Below are positions 1 to 9,957 of a stretch of 64,000 nt of DNA, piece by piece (the stretch's first letter is position 1; each line of letters starts with the position of its first letter). Both the position numbers and the translations under genes were made by a program. The stretch is from Leisingera sp. SS27 (GTDB lineage Bacteria > Pseudomonadota > Alphaproteobacteria > Rhodobacterales > Rhodobacteraceae): contig NZ_JAQNCY010000013.1 of the NCBI RefSeq assembly GCF_028368855.1, forward strand, positions 1 to 64,000, in the 5' to 3' direction. The notes under the pieces were generated by a model. That model saw only the letters and a list, made by a program, of their open reading frames with translations. It did no database searches and was not told the DNA's origin.

Positions 1-112
1 GGGCGTGAAGGGAAAGATGGAACCAGGAGCGATACGCAGACGCATCGACAGGCATGACACATCCGTCGAACCGGACCGGATCACGGGAAAGCGTTCCGGC
101 TCAACAACTATT

Positions 113-945
113 TCAGCAGCCTGTTAAATCAATGAACCCATCATCATGATTGTCAGCCTCATCACTGTAGAGATGCTCTTGTAGAGCCTTCAGATCAAAA
201 CTTTCGCTGACATCTCCATCAGTTTCCCCCAGACGAAGATAGTCGAGGAATTTGTGATTTTTTACTGCGGTGACCCCAATGGGTTGGCTTGCCATCATCT
301 CTCGAAGATCTTCGTAATCCTCGGGCACATAGAGGTGGCGCGTCGCCGGCCAGGGAGTGAGCCCTGGGAGTTTTCCGACAGGATGTGGTCTGAGGAACGG
401 ACGCATTGCTTCAATACCAGGAAAGGTTCCTGGAAGTTCAAGTTCCATCTGAGCCAATTCGGCAAGGCAGTTGAGCGTGTCGTCAAATATGGTTTCCACC
501 TGGTTGGCCAACAATGCGCTGCTGACTTTCATCCATCGCCGAACAATCTGATCAAGACTTGAATCCGGGCCCTTCTTGAAAATGTCGACATGCCCCAGCT
601 TGTGGATGCGGAGGAGAAAAGGAGGAATCCTTTCACCCGAAGAAGGTCCAAAGTTGGGTAAAGGCGATCGAGAATTTGCCAGTGTAGTCTTTCTTTGAAA
701 TCGTCTTGATATGGATCTTTGGGATGTTTCCATAGGTTGCCCCCGGATAAAAGGGACATTCTGCGACCGGGATCGGCAAAACGCCAATCAACGACATATG
801 GTTTTGGCTCGGCGCCCTCGCTTGTCGAAGAACCAAGAATGCGGCATCATCAAACACGTGAAGCACGGCTTCACCATCAGGTAGGGACGATTGCTACATA
901 TGTGCTACGCGCCGAAATCACCCCTTGAAAATACTTGCAAAACAA
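113..945 (-). pseudogene. Decayed conserved gene with about three frameshifts
   Basis: Natural-looking protein sequence continues across three reading frames. A TTG at 945 preceded by GGAGG opens the first piece, ending YVAIVPT. The next frame gives DGEAVLHVFDDAAF (about 883-841), the next SSTSEGAEPKPYVVDWRF to YPTLDLLR (about 840-645), and the last ERIPPFLLRIHKLGHV to DLTGC (about 645-113). Shifts are needed near 883, 840 and 643. The joined product would be about 275 residues and I do not recognise its family. Base composition is more A+T-rich than the neighbours, which suggests foreign or accessory origin. The last frame alone gives an apparently intact 224-codon ORF, but its first roughly 45 residues look like out-of-frame sequence. 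Sequencing indels are an alternative to true decay. Confidence 0.5.
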
Positions 946-1283
946 TAATTTACCTCCAGTCGCACAAATCCATCATCGGCGCAACGCTCAATCGCGCGGC
1001 CTGGTGCAGGGGGGCAAAATCTCTCATGCCGCGCCATATAGGCGCTGTGCAGCCCGCTGCCAAGCCGATCTGCTTCGGAGCCGCCTTCGCGTGAGCACAG
1101 ACAGCCGGGGCCAGGGGACGGGATCAAGGGAAACCGCCGCGGGGCCCCGCCCCAAGGCGGGGATACGGCTGTTTTGCTTGGGGCCGGCAGCTGGAACTGG
1201 CAGGAAGGGATCATGTGAAGGCGGGTTTGAAGCGCGTATCTGCTTTGGTGAGCCCTGAGCGCCGATCCCTGTCACACCCTTTC
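946..1283. other. Intergenic stretch without a supported gene
   Basis: No convincing coding sequence lies here. The short open frames are compositionally noisy and have no ribosome binding site. A G+C-rich hairpin (CCCCGCC at 1145-1151 paired with GGCGGGG at 1156-1162) lies downstream of the minus-strand dctM stop and could end that transcript, but it lacks a clear U tract. Confidence 0.5.
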
Positions 1284-2687
1284 CTACCCGGCCAAGGATG
1301 GCAGGTAGAGCACAATCCCCGGAAAGGCGACCAACAGCGCAATTGTTACCGCATCCGCAATGAAGAAAGGCGTCACCCCCCGGAACACGTCCTGCACGCT
1401 CAGATCCTCGCGCACGCCCGCCACCACAAAGCAGTTGAGGCCGATGGGCGGGGTGATCAGGCAGAACTCGGCCATTTTCACCACCAGGATACCGAACCAG
1501 ATCGCGCACATGGTGCCGCTCATGCCAAAGGCGCTGTCCGCCGCGGCAACGCTTTCACCGCCATTGAGCGCCATCACTGCCGGATAGACCACCGGCAGGG
1601 TCAAGAGCAGCATGCCAATCGCGTCCATGAACATGCCCAGCACCGCATAGGCCAAAAGGATGCAGATCAGGATCAGCATAGGCGACATTTCCAGAGAGGT
1701 GATCCAGTCCGAAAACGCCCCCGGCAGATCCGCAAAGCCGAGGAATCGCACATAGATCAGGACGCCCCAGATGATGGTGAAGATCATCACGGTGAGCTTG
1801 GCAGTTTCCAAGAGCGCCGACTTCAGCTCCGCCCATTTCATCCCTTCCTTCAGCGCATAGAGAAACACGATGAAGGCCCCGATGGCGCCGCCTTCGGTCG
1901 GGGTGCCCCAGGCATCGCCGCCAAACGGGTTGTAGACAAAGCAGATGATGATCACGACCACCAGCACGATGGGCAATGCACCGGGCAGCGCCGCAAAGCG
2001 CTGACCCCAAGTGAACCCCTTGACCGGCGGGCCGACGGATTTGAAGACCACTGCAATGCCCACAATCAGCAGGCCGTAGATTACGGCGGAAAACGCACCG
2101 GGGATGAAGCCTGCCAGCAGCAGCTTGCCCACGTCCTGCTCGACGATGATGGCGTAGATCACCAGAATGGCGGAGGGCGGGATCAGCGATGCCAGGGTGC
2201 CGCCCGCCGCCACCACACCGGCGGCAAAGCGCTTGTCATAGCCGATTGCCAGCATTTCCGGGATGGCGATCCGGGCAAAAACGGCAGAGGTCGCCACGGA
2301 AGCGCCCGACACCGCGGCAAAGCCAGCAGTGGCAAAGACGGTGGAGACCGCCAGCCCGCCAGGCAGCCAGGCGATCCAGCGTTTGGCTGCCACGAACAGG
2401 GCGCGGGTCAGGCCTGCGTAATAGGCGAGATAGCCGATCAGAATGAACGTGGGGATCAGTGACAGCGCCTGGCTGGAGACCTTTGAATGCGGCACCTGGC
2501 CAGCGGTCTTGACCGCAATGGTCAGCGCTTTGCCAAAGCGCGCCGGATCATAGCCGAACTTGGCCCAGAAGATCCAGATGAGGCCCGCAAGTCCCGCCAT
2601 GCCGGCAGCAAAGGCGACCCGCATCCCCAGGACCACCATGGCCAGCAAGCCGCCCGTGACCCACAGGCCGATTTCAATCGGTTCCAT
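1284..2687 (-). CDS. dctM: TRAP transporter large permease DctM
   Basis: This 467-residue integral membrane protein is the large (12-TM class) permease of a tripartite ATP-independent periplasmic transporter. It moves a small carboxylate using an ion gradient. The protein is hydrophobic throughout. It opens with the family's typical glycine-rich first helix (LLAMVVLGMRVAFAAG) and contains the conserved GGTLASLIPPSAILVIYAI segment near residues 160-180. Length is slightly above the usual 425-440. The start at 2687 has GGTAAGG upstream. It follows dctQ by only a few bases and is clearly co-transcribed. The gene order dctP-dctQ-dctM is classical. The substrate cannot be read from the permease. 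Confidence 0.93.
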   Translation of the reverse strand: MEPIEIGLWVTGGLLAMVVLGMRVAFAAGMAGLAGLIWIFWAKFGYDPARFGKALTIAVKTAGQVPHSKVSSQALSLIPTFILIGYLAYYAGLTRALFVAAKRWIAWLPGGLAVSTVFATAGFAAVSGASVATSAVFARIAIPEMLAIGYDKRFAAGVVAAGGTLASLIPPSAILVIYAIIVEQDVGKLLLAGFIPGAFSAVIYGLLIVGIAVVFKSVGPPVKGFTWGQRFAALPGALPIVLVVVIIICFVYNPFGGDAWGTPTEGGAIGAFIVFLYALKEGMKWAELKSALLETAKLTVMIFTIIWGVLIYVRFLGFADLPGAFSDWITSLEMSPMLILICILLAYAVLGMFMDAIGMLLLTLPVVYPAVMALNGGESVAAADSAFGMSGTMCAIWFGILVVKMAEFCLITPPIGLNCFVVAGVREDLSVQDVFRGVTPFFIADAVTIALLVAFPGIVLYLPSLAG

Positions 2688-2692
2688 CTGCC

Positions 2693-3343
2693 TTACCCCT
2701 GCCCGCTGCCATTTGTGTCATGGCCCTGCATCTGGTCTGCTTCAGCCGCCGCCTGCTCTGCCGCGCTCTGGATCAGCGGCACCGCCACCGGCGCCTCCAG
2801 CCCCAGCACCAGCGCCCGCCCGTAGCCCCAGACCTGCAGCAACAGCCGCAGGGCCAGCACCGCAAAGGCCACCGGCGCCAGCAGCTTGGCGGGCCAGATC
2901 GGCAGGCCAATGTCGATGGAGCTGTCGCGGCTCCAGAGCGGCGCGGCGAAGTCGAAGGAGCGCAGGAAATGCGACCAGCTGCCCCAGACCAGCGCCAGCA
3001 TCAGCAGCAGAATCAGCACCACCGAGACCAGTTCGAACAGCCAAAGCGCACGGCCCCTCAGGGCGCCGATGAAAATGTCCATGCGGATGTGGCCGCCTTG
3101 GCGCTGCACATAGGCGATGCCCATGAAGGCAATCAGCGGCATGATCTGCTCGATCCAGTCGACATAGCCGGGCAAGGGCGCATTGGCCGCGTTGCGCCCA
3201 CCGACCGAAACCACCGCCAGGATCATCAGGGAGAACACCGCCAAGCCGCTCAGCAGTGCCAGCAGCTGTTCCGCCTTCAGCAATCTTCTGTCCAGCCTGC
3301 TGATCAGGCTGCCATCCTCCAGCACCGCCGCGCTGCCTGCCAT
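2693..3343 (-). CDS. dctQ: TRAP transporter small permease DctQ
   Basis: This 216-residue protein fits the DctQ family, the four-TM small membrane subunit that pairs with DctM. Hydrophobic segments lie near residues 27-48, 65-82, 105-125 and 150-172. The family-like stretch AYVQRQGGHIRMDIF sits after the second helix. The N-terminal ~25 residues and the Gln/Ala-rich C-terminal ~30 residues are polar extensions. Its start at 3343 has a G-rich Shine-Dalgarno (GGGGGCAGGG). It lies 83 bases after dctP, separated by a strong hairpin, and directly precedes dctM. Confidence 0.88.
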   Translation of the reverse strand: MAGSAAVLEDGSLISRLDRRLLKAEQLLALLSGLAVFSLMILAVVSVGGRNAANAPLPGYVDWIEQIMPLIAFMGIAYVQRQGGHIRMDIFIGALRGRALWLFELVSVVLILLLMLALVWGSWSHFLRSFDFAAPLWSRDSSIDIGLPIWPAKLLAPVAFAVLALRLLLQVWGYGRALVLGLEAPVAVPLIQSAAEQAAAEADQMQGHDTNGSGQG

Positions 3344-3379
3344 GCCCTGCCCCCATCATTTCCGTATCGTCAAAGACAA

Positions 3380-3412
3380 GAAGGGGCCGGTGCTGTTCTG
3401 CCCGGCCCCTTC
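3380..3412 (-). terminator. Hairpin between dctP and dctQM
   Basis: A perfect 11-bp stem (GAAGGGGCCGG at 3380-3390 with CCGGCCCCTTC at 3402-3412) follows the dctP stop. On the minus strand it is followed by CTTGTCTTTG. This fits a partial terminator or 3'-end stabiliser that makes the binding protein more abundant than the membrane subunits. Confidence 0.65.
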
Positions 3413-3426
3413 CCGTTCTGTCAGGC

Positions 3427-4443
3427 TCAGCTGCCCGAGCGCACGTCGCTCAGGGTTTTCTGCACCAGATCATAGAGCTCCTGCGCAGGCAGGCCTTGGG
3501 CGCTCATATCCTCGATCCACTTGGCGCGGATCGGGTCGGCGGCCACCTTACGGAACTCGGCCAGCTGGTCGTCGGAGATCATCACCTTTTCGACGCCCTT
3601 CTCGGCCAGAACACCGTCCCATTTGGTCAAGAGCGCGCCGTAGTTCTCCAGGTAGTGGGCAATCGCCTCCTCGACCGAGCTGTCCAGCGCTTCGCGCTCG
3701 GCGTCGCTCAGGGCGTCATAGGCATCGGTGTTCACCACCACCGGGCAGTTCACTGTGCCGGGGTTCAGGTTCGCGGTCCACCAGTCGGCCTTGTTAATGG
3801 TGCCAAAGCTTAGATGCGCATGCTGGGCAAAGGCGACAGTGTCAACGACACCGGATTCCATCGCGTTATAGGCCTCGGTTGCGGTCACGGATGTCGGCAC
3901 CGCACCCACGGCAGAGAACGCCTGGCCGATGCCGCCGGTGGCGCGCACCCGCATGTCCTTGAACTCCGCCAGCTCGTCGCGCGGCTCACCGGTGCCGACG
4001 ATATTGTACTGCGGCATCGGCGAGGTCATCAGCAGCTTAGCGTTCCAGCGCGCCAGATCCGCCTGCACAGCCGGGTGGCCATAGACCGCGTGGCTGACCG
4101 CGACCTCTTCTTCCAGCGTGTTCACGCCCAGGAACGGCAGTTCCAGCACGGTGATGGTCGGGTTCTTGTCGCGGTGGTAGCCGGCGCAGAACTGCGCCAT
4201 CTCGAAGGCGCCGATGGAGATACCGTCGAGGTTCTCCTTGTTCTTTGAAAGCCCGCCATAGCTGATGTTCAGGGTGAACTCGCCACCGGTTTTCTCGGAG
4301 ACCAGCTCCGCCAGCTTCTCCACATGCTCGGTAAAGGCGCGGCGTTTGCCCCACAGGGACACATTCCACTCGGTGGCCGCAGCCTCCCCGGCGATGGCAA
4401 AACCCGCAGCAGCCGCCACAGCGGCAGTCAGAAATCTGTTCAT
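3427..4443 (-). CDS. dctP: TRAP transporter substrate-binding protein DctP
   Basis: This 338-residue periplasmic binding protein delivers a carboxylate to DctQM. A Sec signal peptide is visible (MNRFLTAAVAAAAGFAIAGEAAA, given here only as the first 23 or so residues, positions 1-23), with cleavage likely after AAA. The DctP-family central region around residues 140-200 includes the conserved MRVRATGGIG and the motif AYNAMESGVVDTVAF. An arginine in the MRVRA motif normally contacts the substrate carboxylate. The start at 4443 has GGGAGAG upstream. It is the first gene of the operon and diverges from acsA. The ligand is unknown, and the position beside acsA does not settle it. Confidence 0.9.
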   Translation of the reverse strand: MNRFLTAAVAAAAGFAIAGEAAATEWNVSLWGKRRAFTEHVEKLAELVSEKTGGEFTLNISYGGLSKNKENLDGISIGAFEMAQFCAGYHRDKNPTITVLELPFLGVNTLEEEVAVSHAVYGHPAVQADLARWNAKLLMTSPMPQYNIVGTGEPRDELAEFKDMRVRATGGIGQAFSAVGAVPTSVTATEAYNAMESGVVDTVAFAQHAHLSFGTINKADWWTANLNPGTVNCPVVVNTDAYDALSDAEREALDSSVEEAIAHYLENYGALLTKWDGVLAEKGVEKVMISDDQLAEFRKVAADPIRAKWIEDMSAQGLPAQELYDLVQKTLSDVRSGS

Positions 4444-4938
4444 GATGTAACTCTCCCGAATTGCGCCCTTGTGGCTGCCGGCAAAAGGAAATCCGGCCTG
4501 GACGCTTGTCCGTCAGGCTAGCGGCAGGGATGCGCCCTGCCAAGCCCCCCGGCTGCGAAGGTGACGCAGCGACTCGCGCGCGCCCATCAGCCCGGGATTT
4601 TTGCGGCGGAGGCACAATATGCCGCAGGCTGCCGCCCGCCCCGGCCTGCGGCAGGTCGCCGCTCCCGGGCTCTTGCAACACTATGACAGCCCAAATGCTG
4701 CCCCGCTCAATTTACAGAAAAAGCCATAAAAACAAGCGGCAGTATGCGCCTGCATGCAAATTTGTTTTCAATTTCAACCGAAGTCTTGAAATTCGTTTAC
4801 AGATAAATCCTTTGATACCGGCATTTTATTCACAAATTTTCAGGCTGCGGTATTATCTGGCCCCAGGAGGAAACGGTTTGACAGCCACGGCACAGCGTTG
4901 TCGTTTGTCTTGCCAATAAAATTCTGGGAGGAAACCGA
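4444..4938. promoter_or_regulatory. Divergent dctP/acsA control region
   Basis: This 495-bp region holds no supported gene. The dctP side is G+C-rich and has a 9-bp stem (4621-4629 with 4644-4652). The acsA side (about 4680-4860) is strikingly A+T-rich. It contains TTTACAGAAA (4711), TTTACAGATAAA (4796), TTCACAAATTTTCA (4829) and a 20-bp element starting TGCAAATTTGTT at 4755 that closely resembles one upstream of the ferredoxin gene at 15338. Known PccR/RamB/ScfR regulators bind TTTGCAAA-like repeats, and a regulator of that class is encoded at 36599-37897, so these are candidate operators. I could not place a convincing -35/-10 pair. Confidence 0.5.
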
Positions 4939-6900
<1,962 letters not shown>

Positions 6901-6907
6901 TTGAACA

Positions 6908-7591
6908 ATGAATATGGCAGTCATGACCCGTCCCGCCGTTCTGATCCTGCTGGGGCCTCCGGGCGCCGGCAAGGGCACCCAGGCGCGGATGCTTGAGGAA
7001 AAATTCGGCTATGTGCAGCTGTCGACCGGCGACCTGCTGCGCGAGGCGGTTGCCGCGGGCACCCCTGCAGGCCTTGCCGCCAAAGCGGTGATGGAGGCAG
7101 GCCAGCTGGTCAGCGACGAGATCGTGATCAACATCCTGCGCGACCGCCTGGCAGAGCCCGATTGCACCAAGGGCGTGATCCTAGACGGCTTCCCCCGCAC
7201 CACCGTTCAGGCCGAGGCGCTGGACGGTCTGCTGGCGGAAACCAACCAGAAGATCAACGCCGCGATCAGCCTGGAGGTGGACGACGCGGCCATGGTCGAG
7301 CGGATTTCAGGCCGCTACACCTGCGGCGGCTGCGGCGAGGGCTACCACGACAGCTTCAAACAGCCCGCCGAGGCCGGCAAATGCGACAAATGCGGCGGCA
7401 CCGAAATGAAGCGCCGCGCCGATGACAATGCAGAAACCGTTGCCAGCCGGCTGGTGGCCTATCACGCGCAGACCGCGCCGCTGATTGCCTACTACGGCGG
7501 CAAGGACGTTCTGAAGACCACAGATGCCATGGGCGTTATCGACGACATCGCCCAGGACATGGCGGCCATCGTGACCGAGGCCACCAGCTAA
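6908..7591 (+). CDS. adk: Adenylate kinase, zinc-lid type
   Basis: It catalyses AMP + ATP to 2 ADP. The P-loop GPPGAGKGT starts near residue 16, followed by the STGDLLREAV AMP-binding segment and DGFPRT. The LID carries a four-cysteine zinc site, C139, C142, C159 and C162, as in long-type kinases. The 227 residues fit the long form. It starts 7 bases after acsA with little room for its own promoter, so it probably forms an operon with acsA. Since acetate activation yields AMP, a dedicated kinase beside it would recycle AMP. Roseobacters usually carry another adk in the ribosomal protein operon, so this may be a second copy. Alternative starts at 6914 and 6926 are possible. Confidence 0.95.
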   Translation: MNMAVMTRPAVLILLGPPGAGKGTQARMLEEKFGYVQLSTGDLLREAVAAGTPAGLAAKAVMEAGQLVSDEIVINILRDRLAEPDCTKGVILDGFPRTTVQAEALDGLLAETNQKINAAISLEVDDAAMVERISGRYTCGGCGEGYHDSFKQPAEAGKCDKCGGTEMKRRADDNAETVASRLVAYHAQTAPLIAYYGGKDVLKTTDAMGVIDDIAQDMAAIVTEATS

Positions 7592-7601
7592 CGAACAAGA
7601 A

Positions 7602-7633
7602 ACGGGGCCTGCGTTTAACCCGCAGGACCCCGT
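7602..7633 (+). terminator. Hairpin after adk
   Basis: ACGGGGCCTGCG (7602-7613) pairs with the segment 7621-7633, with one bulged A, giving a 12-bp stem just after the adk stop. It lacks a U tract, so it may be a 3' stabiliser or a weak terminator. Confidence 0.45.
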
Positions 7634-7684
7634 CCCCCGGACATTGGAATACCCATCGGCACCGCCTTGGCGGACCGGAGGAGT

Positions 7685-7779
7685 CATGCCTGCACGCCCG
7701 TGAACCCGGCAGCAGGCAAACGGAGAGAGTCTGCCCGGCAACCCCGCCTGGCAGGCATGGAGGAGAAGGAGGAGCCGCC
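7685..7779 (+). promoter_or_regulatory. Structured leader of the symporter operon
   Basis: CATGCCTGC (7685-7693) is perfectly complementary to GCAGGCATG (7751-7759). The closed 57-nt interior has its own stem, CCGGCAG (about 7706) with CTGCCCGG (about 7731, one bulge), and an unpaired purine-rich ACGGAGAGAG segment. The 3' arm of the closing helix touches a long Shine-Dalgarno tract (GGAGGAGAAGGAGGAG, about 7759-7774) before the ATG at 7780. Pairing could therefore influence ribosome access. No riboswitch class known to me is matched with confidence. Confidence 0.45.
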
Positions 7780-8064
7780 ATGGCGGACCATACCACAAAT
7801 GCGGCAAGCACCGCCGAAGCCGACAAGGGCTATTGGGCGGCCAACGTGCGCATCATCATCGTCAGCCTGATCATCTGGGCTGTTGTTTCATTCGGCTTCG
7901 GCATCCTGCTGCGCCCGATGCTGGCAGGCATCAAGATCGGCGGCAGCGACCTGGGCTTCTGGTTCGCCCAGCAAGGCTCGATCCTGGTGTTCCTGGGGCT
8001 GATCTTTTTCTACGCGTTCCGGATGAACAAGCTGGACCGCGAATACGGCGTGGAGGAAGAATAA
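7780..8064 (+). CDS. DUF4212 small symporter subunit
   Basis: This 94-residue membrane protein with two hydrophobic helices (about residues 25-47 and 62-81) matches the DUF4212 family. Members are encoded directly before VC_2705-type sodium:solute symporters and are thought to be an accessory subunit. The N terminus is polar and the C terminus acidic. The start has an unusually strong Shine-Dalgarno tract and a structured leader. The stop (8062-8064) is one base from the next gene's ATG, so translation is likely coupled. Confidence 0.9.
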   Translation: MADHTTNAASTAEADKGYWAANVRIIIVSLIIWAVVSFGFGILLRPMLAGIKIGGSDLGFWFAQQGSILVFLGLIFFYAFRMNKLDREYGVEEE

Positions 8065-8065
8065 G

Positions 8066-9850
8066 ATGGACCAGTTTACCATCAACCTGCTGTTTGTGGG
8101 CGCATCCTTCGCGCTTTACATCGGCATCGCGATCTGGGCCCGCGCGGGCTCCACATCTGAATTCTATGCCGCCGGCCGGGGGGTTCACCCCGTCACCAAC
8201 GGCATGGCCACCGCAGCCGACTGGATGTCGGCGGCCTCCTTCATTTCGATGGCGGGCCTCATTGCCTTTACCGGCTATGACAACTCCACCTTCCTGATGG
8301 GCTGGACCGGCGGCTACGTTCTGCTGGCACTGCTGCTGGCACCCTACCTGCGCAAGTTCGGCAAATTCACCGTCTCGGAGTTCATCGGCGACCGGTTCTA
8401 CTCCCCGACCGCGCGCGTGGTGGCTGTGATCTGCCTGATCGTCGCCTCGACCACTTACGTGATCGGCCAGATGACCGGCGTCGGCGTGGCCTTCGGCCGC
8501 TTCCTGGAGGTTTCCAACACCGCAGGCCTGCTGATCGGCGCCTGTGTGGTGTTCGCCTACGCCGTGTTCGGCGGCATGAAGGGCGTGACCTACACCCAGG
8601 TGGCCCAGTACTGCGTTCTGATCATGGCCTACACCATCCCGGCCATCTTCATCTCGCTGCAGCTGACCGGCAACCCGATCCCGGCGCTCGGCCTGTTCGG
8701 CGACCACGCCGCGAGCGGCGAGCCGCTGCTGGCCAAGCTGGACGCCATCGTGACCGAGCTGGGCTTCAACGAATACACCGCGCATCACGCCGATACCTTC
8801 AACATGGTGCTCTTCACCCTGTCGCTGATGATCGGCACCGCGGGTCTGCCGCACGTGATCATGCGCTTCTTCACCGTGCCGAAAGTAGCGGATGCACGCT
8901 GGTCGGCCGGCTGGGCCCTGGTGTTCATCGCGCTCCTCTACCTGACCGCTCCGGCAGTTGGTGCCATGGCCCGCCTGAACATCACTGAAATGATGTGGCC
9001 GAACGGCGGCATCGAAGGCGGCGCCGTGACCGTGCAGCAGATCGAAGAAGATCCCAAGTACGACTGGATGGCGACCTGGCAGCAGACCGGCCTCCTGGGC
9101 TGGGAAGACAAGAACGGCGATGGTGCGATCCAGTACTACAACGACAAGAACGCCGATCTGCAGGCCACCGCCGAAGCCAACGGCTGGGCCGGTAATGAGC
9201 TGACCAACTTCAACCGCGACATCCTGGTTCTGGCAAACCCTGAGATTGCCAATCTGCCGGGCTGGGTGATTGGTCTGGTGGCCGCAGGCGGCCTGGCGGC
9301 TGCGCTGTCCACCGCTGCTGGCCTGCTGCTGGCGATCTCCTCGGCTGTGTCGCACGACCTGATCAAGGGCTCGATCAATCCGAACATCTCGGAAAAAGGC
9401 GAGCTGCTGTCGGCCCGTGTCGCAATGGCCGTAGCCATCGCGGTGGCAACCTACCTGGGTCTGAACCCGCCGGGCTTTGCCGCACAGACCGTGGCGCTGG
9501 CGTTCGGCCTGGCAGCCGCCTCGATCTTCCCGGCGCTGATGATGGGCATCTTCACCAAGGTGAACAACAAAGGCGCCGTGGCCGGTATGCTGGCAGGCCT
9601 GATCGTGACCCTGGTCTACATCTTCCTGCACAAGGGCTGGCTGTTCATCCCGGGCACCAACTCCTTCACCGATGCGGATCCGCTGCTGGGCACCATCAAA
9701 TCCACCTCCTTTGGTGCAGTTGGCGCGATGGTGAACTTCGCAGTTGCCTTCATCGTCTCCAAGTCGAGCGCGGCCATCCCGGCCGAGATCGAAGAGCTGG
9801 TGGAAAGCGTCCGCATCCCGCGCGGCGCAGGCGCGGCACAGGACCACTGA
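8066..9850 (+). CDS. Sodium:solute symporter (acetate-type, VC_2705 subfamily)
   Basis: This 594-residue SSS-family transporter imports a small organic acid with sodium. The hydrophobic profile suggests 12-13 helices. The family signature region AAGRGVHPVTNGMATAADWM lies near residues 35-55, with GGMKGVTYTQVAQY near 170-185. A loop of roughly residues 305-390 is unusually long and polar for the family core, but it is typical of the DUF4212-partnered branch. Context (acsA-adk upstream) points to acetate or a related short-chain carboxylate, possibly pyruvate or propionate. ActP itself is a relative rather than a certain orthologue. Confidence 0.9.
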   Translation: MDQFTINLLFVGASFALYIGIAIWARAGSTSEFYAAGRGVHPVTNGMATAADWMSAASFISMAGLIAFTGYDNSTFLMGWTGGYVLLALLLAPYLRKFGKFTVSEFIGDRFYSPTARVVAVICLIVASTTYVIGQMTGVGVAFGRFLEVSNTAGLLIGACVVFAYAVFGGMKGVTYTQVAQYCVLIMAYTIPAIFISLQLTGNPIPALGLFGDHAASGEPLLAKLDAIVTELGFNEYTAHHADTFNMVLFTLSLMIGTAGLPHVIMRFFTVPKVADARWSAGWALVFIALLYLTAPAVGAMARLNITEMMWPNGGIEGGAVTVQQIEEDPKYDWMATWQQTGLLGWEDKNGDGAIQYYNDKNADLQATAEANGWAGNELTNFNRDILVLANPEIANLPGWVIGLVAAGGLAAALSTAAGLLLAISSAVSHDLIKGSINPNISEKGELLSARVAMAVAIAVATYLGLNPPGFAAQTVALAFGLAAASIFPALMMGIFTKVNNKGAVAGMLAGLIVTLVYIFLHKGWLFIPGTNSFTDADPLLGTIKSTSFGAVGAMVNFAVAFIVSKSSAAIPAEIEELVESVRIPRGAGAAQDH

Positions 9851-9895
9851 CCCCCCCTGGGCGGGCTGCCTCCCAGCGGCCCGCCTCTTCCCTCA

Positions 9896-9934
9896 TGGTC
9901 CCGTACGGTGTTTCACTGACGGGGCCATTTTTTT
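9896..9934 (+). terminator. Strong intrinsic terminator after the symporter
   Basis: TGGTCCCGT (9896-9904) pairs with ACGGGGCCA (9919-9927), a 9-bp stem with one G-U pair, followed by seven Ts (9928-9934). A second G+C hairpin (9860-9866 with 9879-9885) precedes it. The DUF294 gene starts only 23 bases downstream, so its transcript must read through or begin inside this region. Confidence 0.8.
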
Positions 9935-9957
9935 CCTGATCTCATGCAGGTATCCCC

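Noticed and set aside
1-125. Plus-strand frame open from the edge to a TAA at 123-125
   Set aside because: Only about 40 codons without recognisable sequence; cannot tell whether it is a gene end.
1145-1162. Hairpin as a proven dctM terminator
   Set aside because: The stem is good but no U tract follows on the minus strand; kept only as a note in the intergenic entry.
1215-2462. A 415-codon plus-strand open frame opposite dctM
   Set aside because: Its composition (runs of His, Gln, Arg and Asp) is that of an antisense frame, and dctM explains the region.
4878-4921. Sigma-70-type promoter for acsA (TTGACA with TAAAAT)
   Set aside because: The spacing between the boxes is about 32 bases, too long for a promoter.
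7931-9847. A 638-codon minus-strand open frame opposite the symporter
   Set aside because: Low-complexity His/Gly/Arg composition and exact overlap with a well-supported symporter show it is an antisense shadow.
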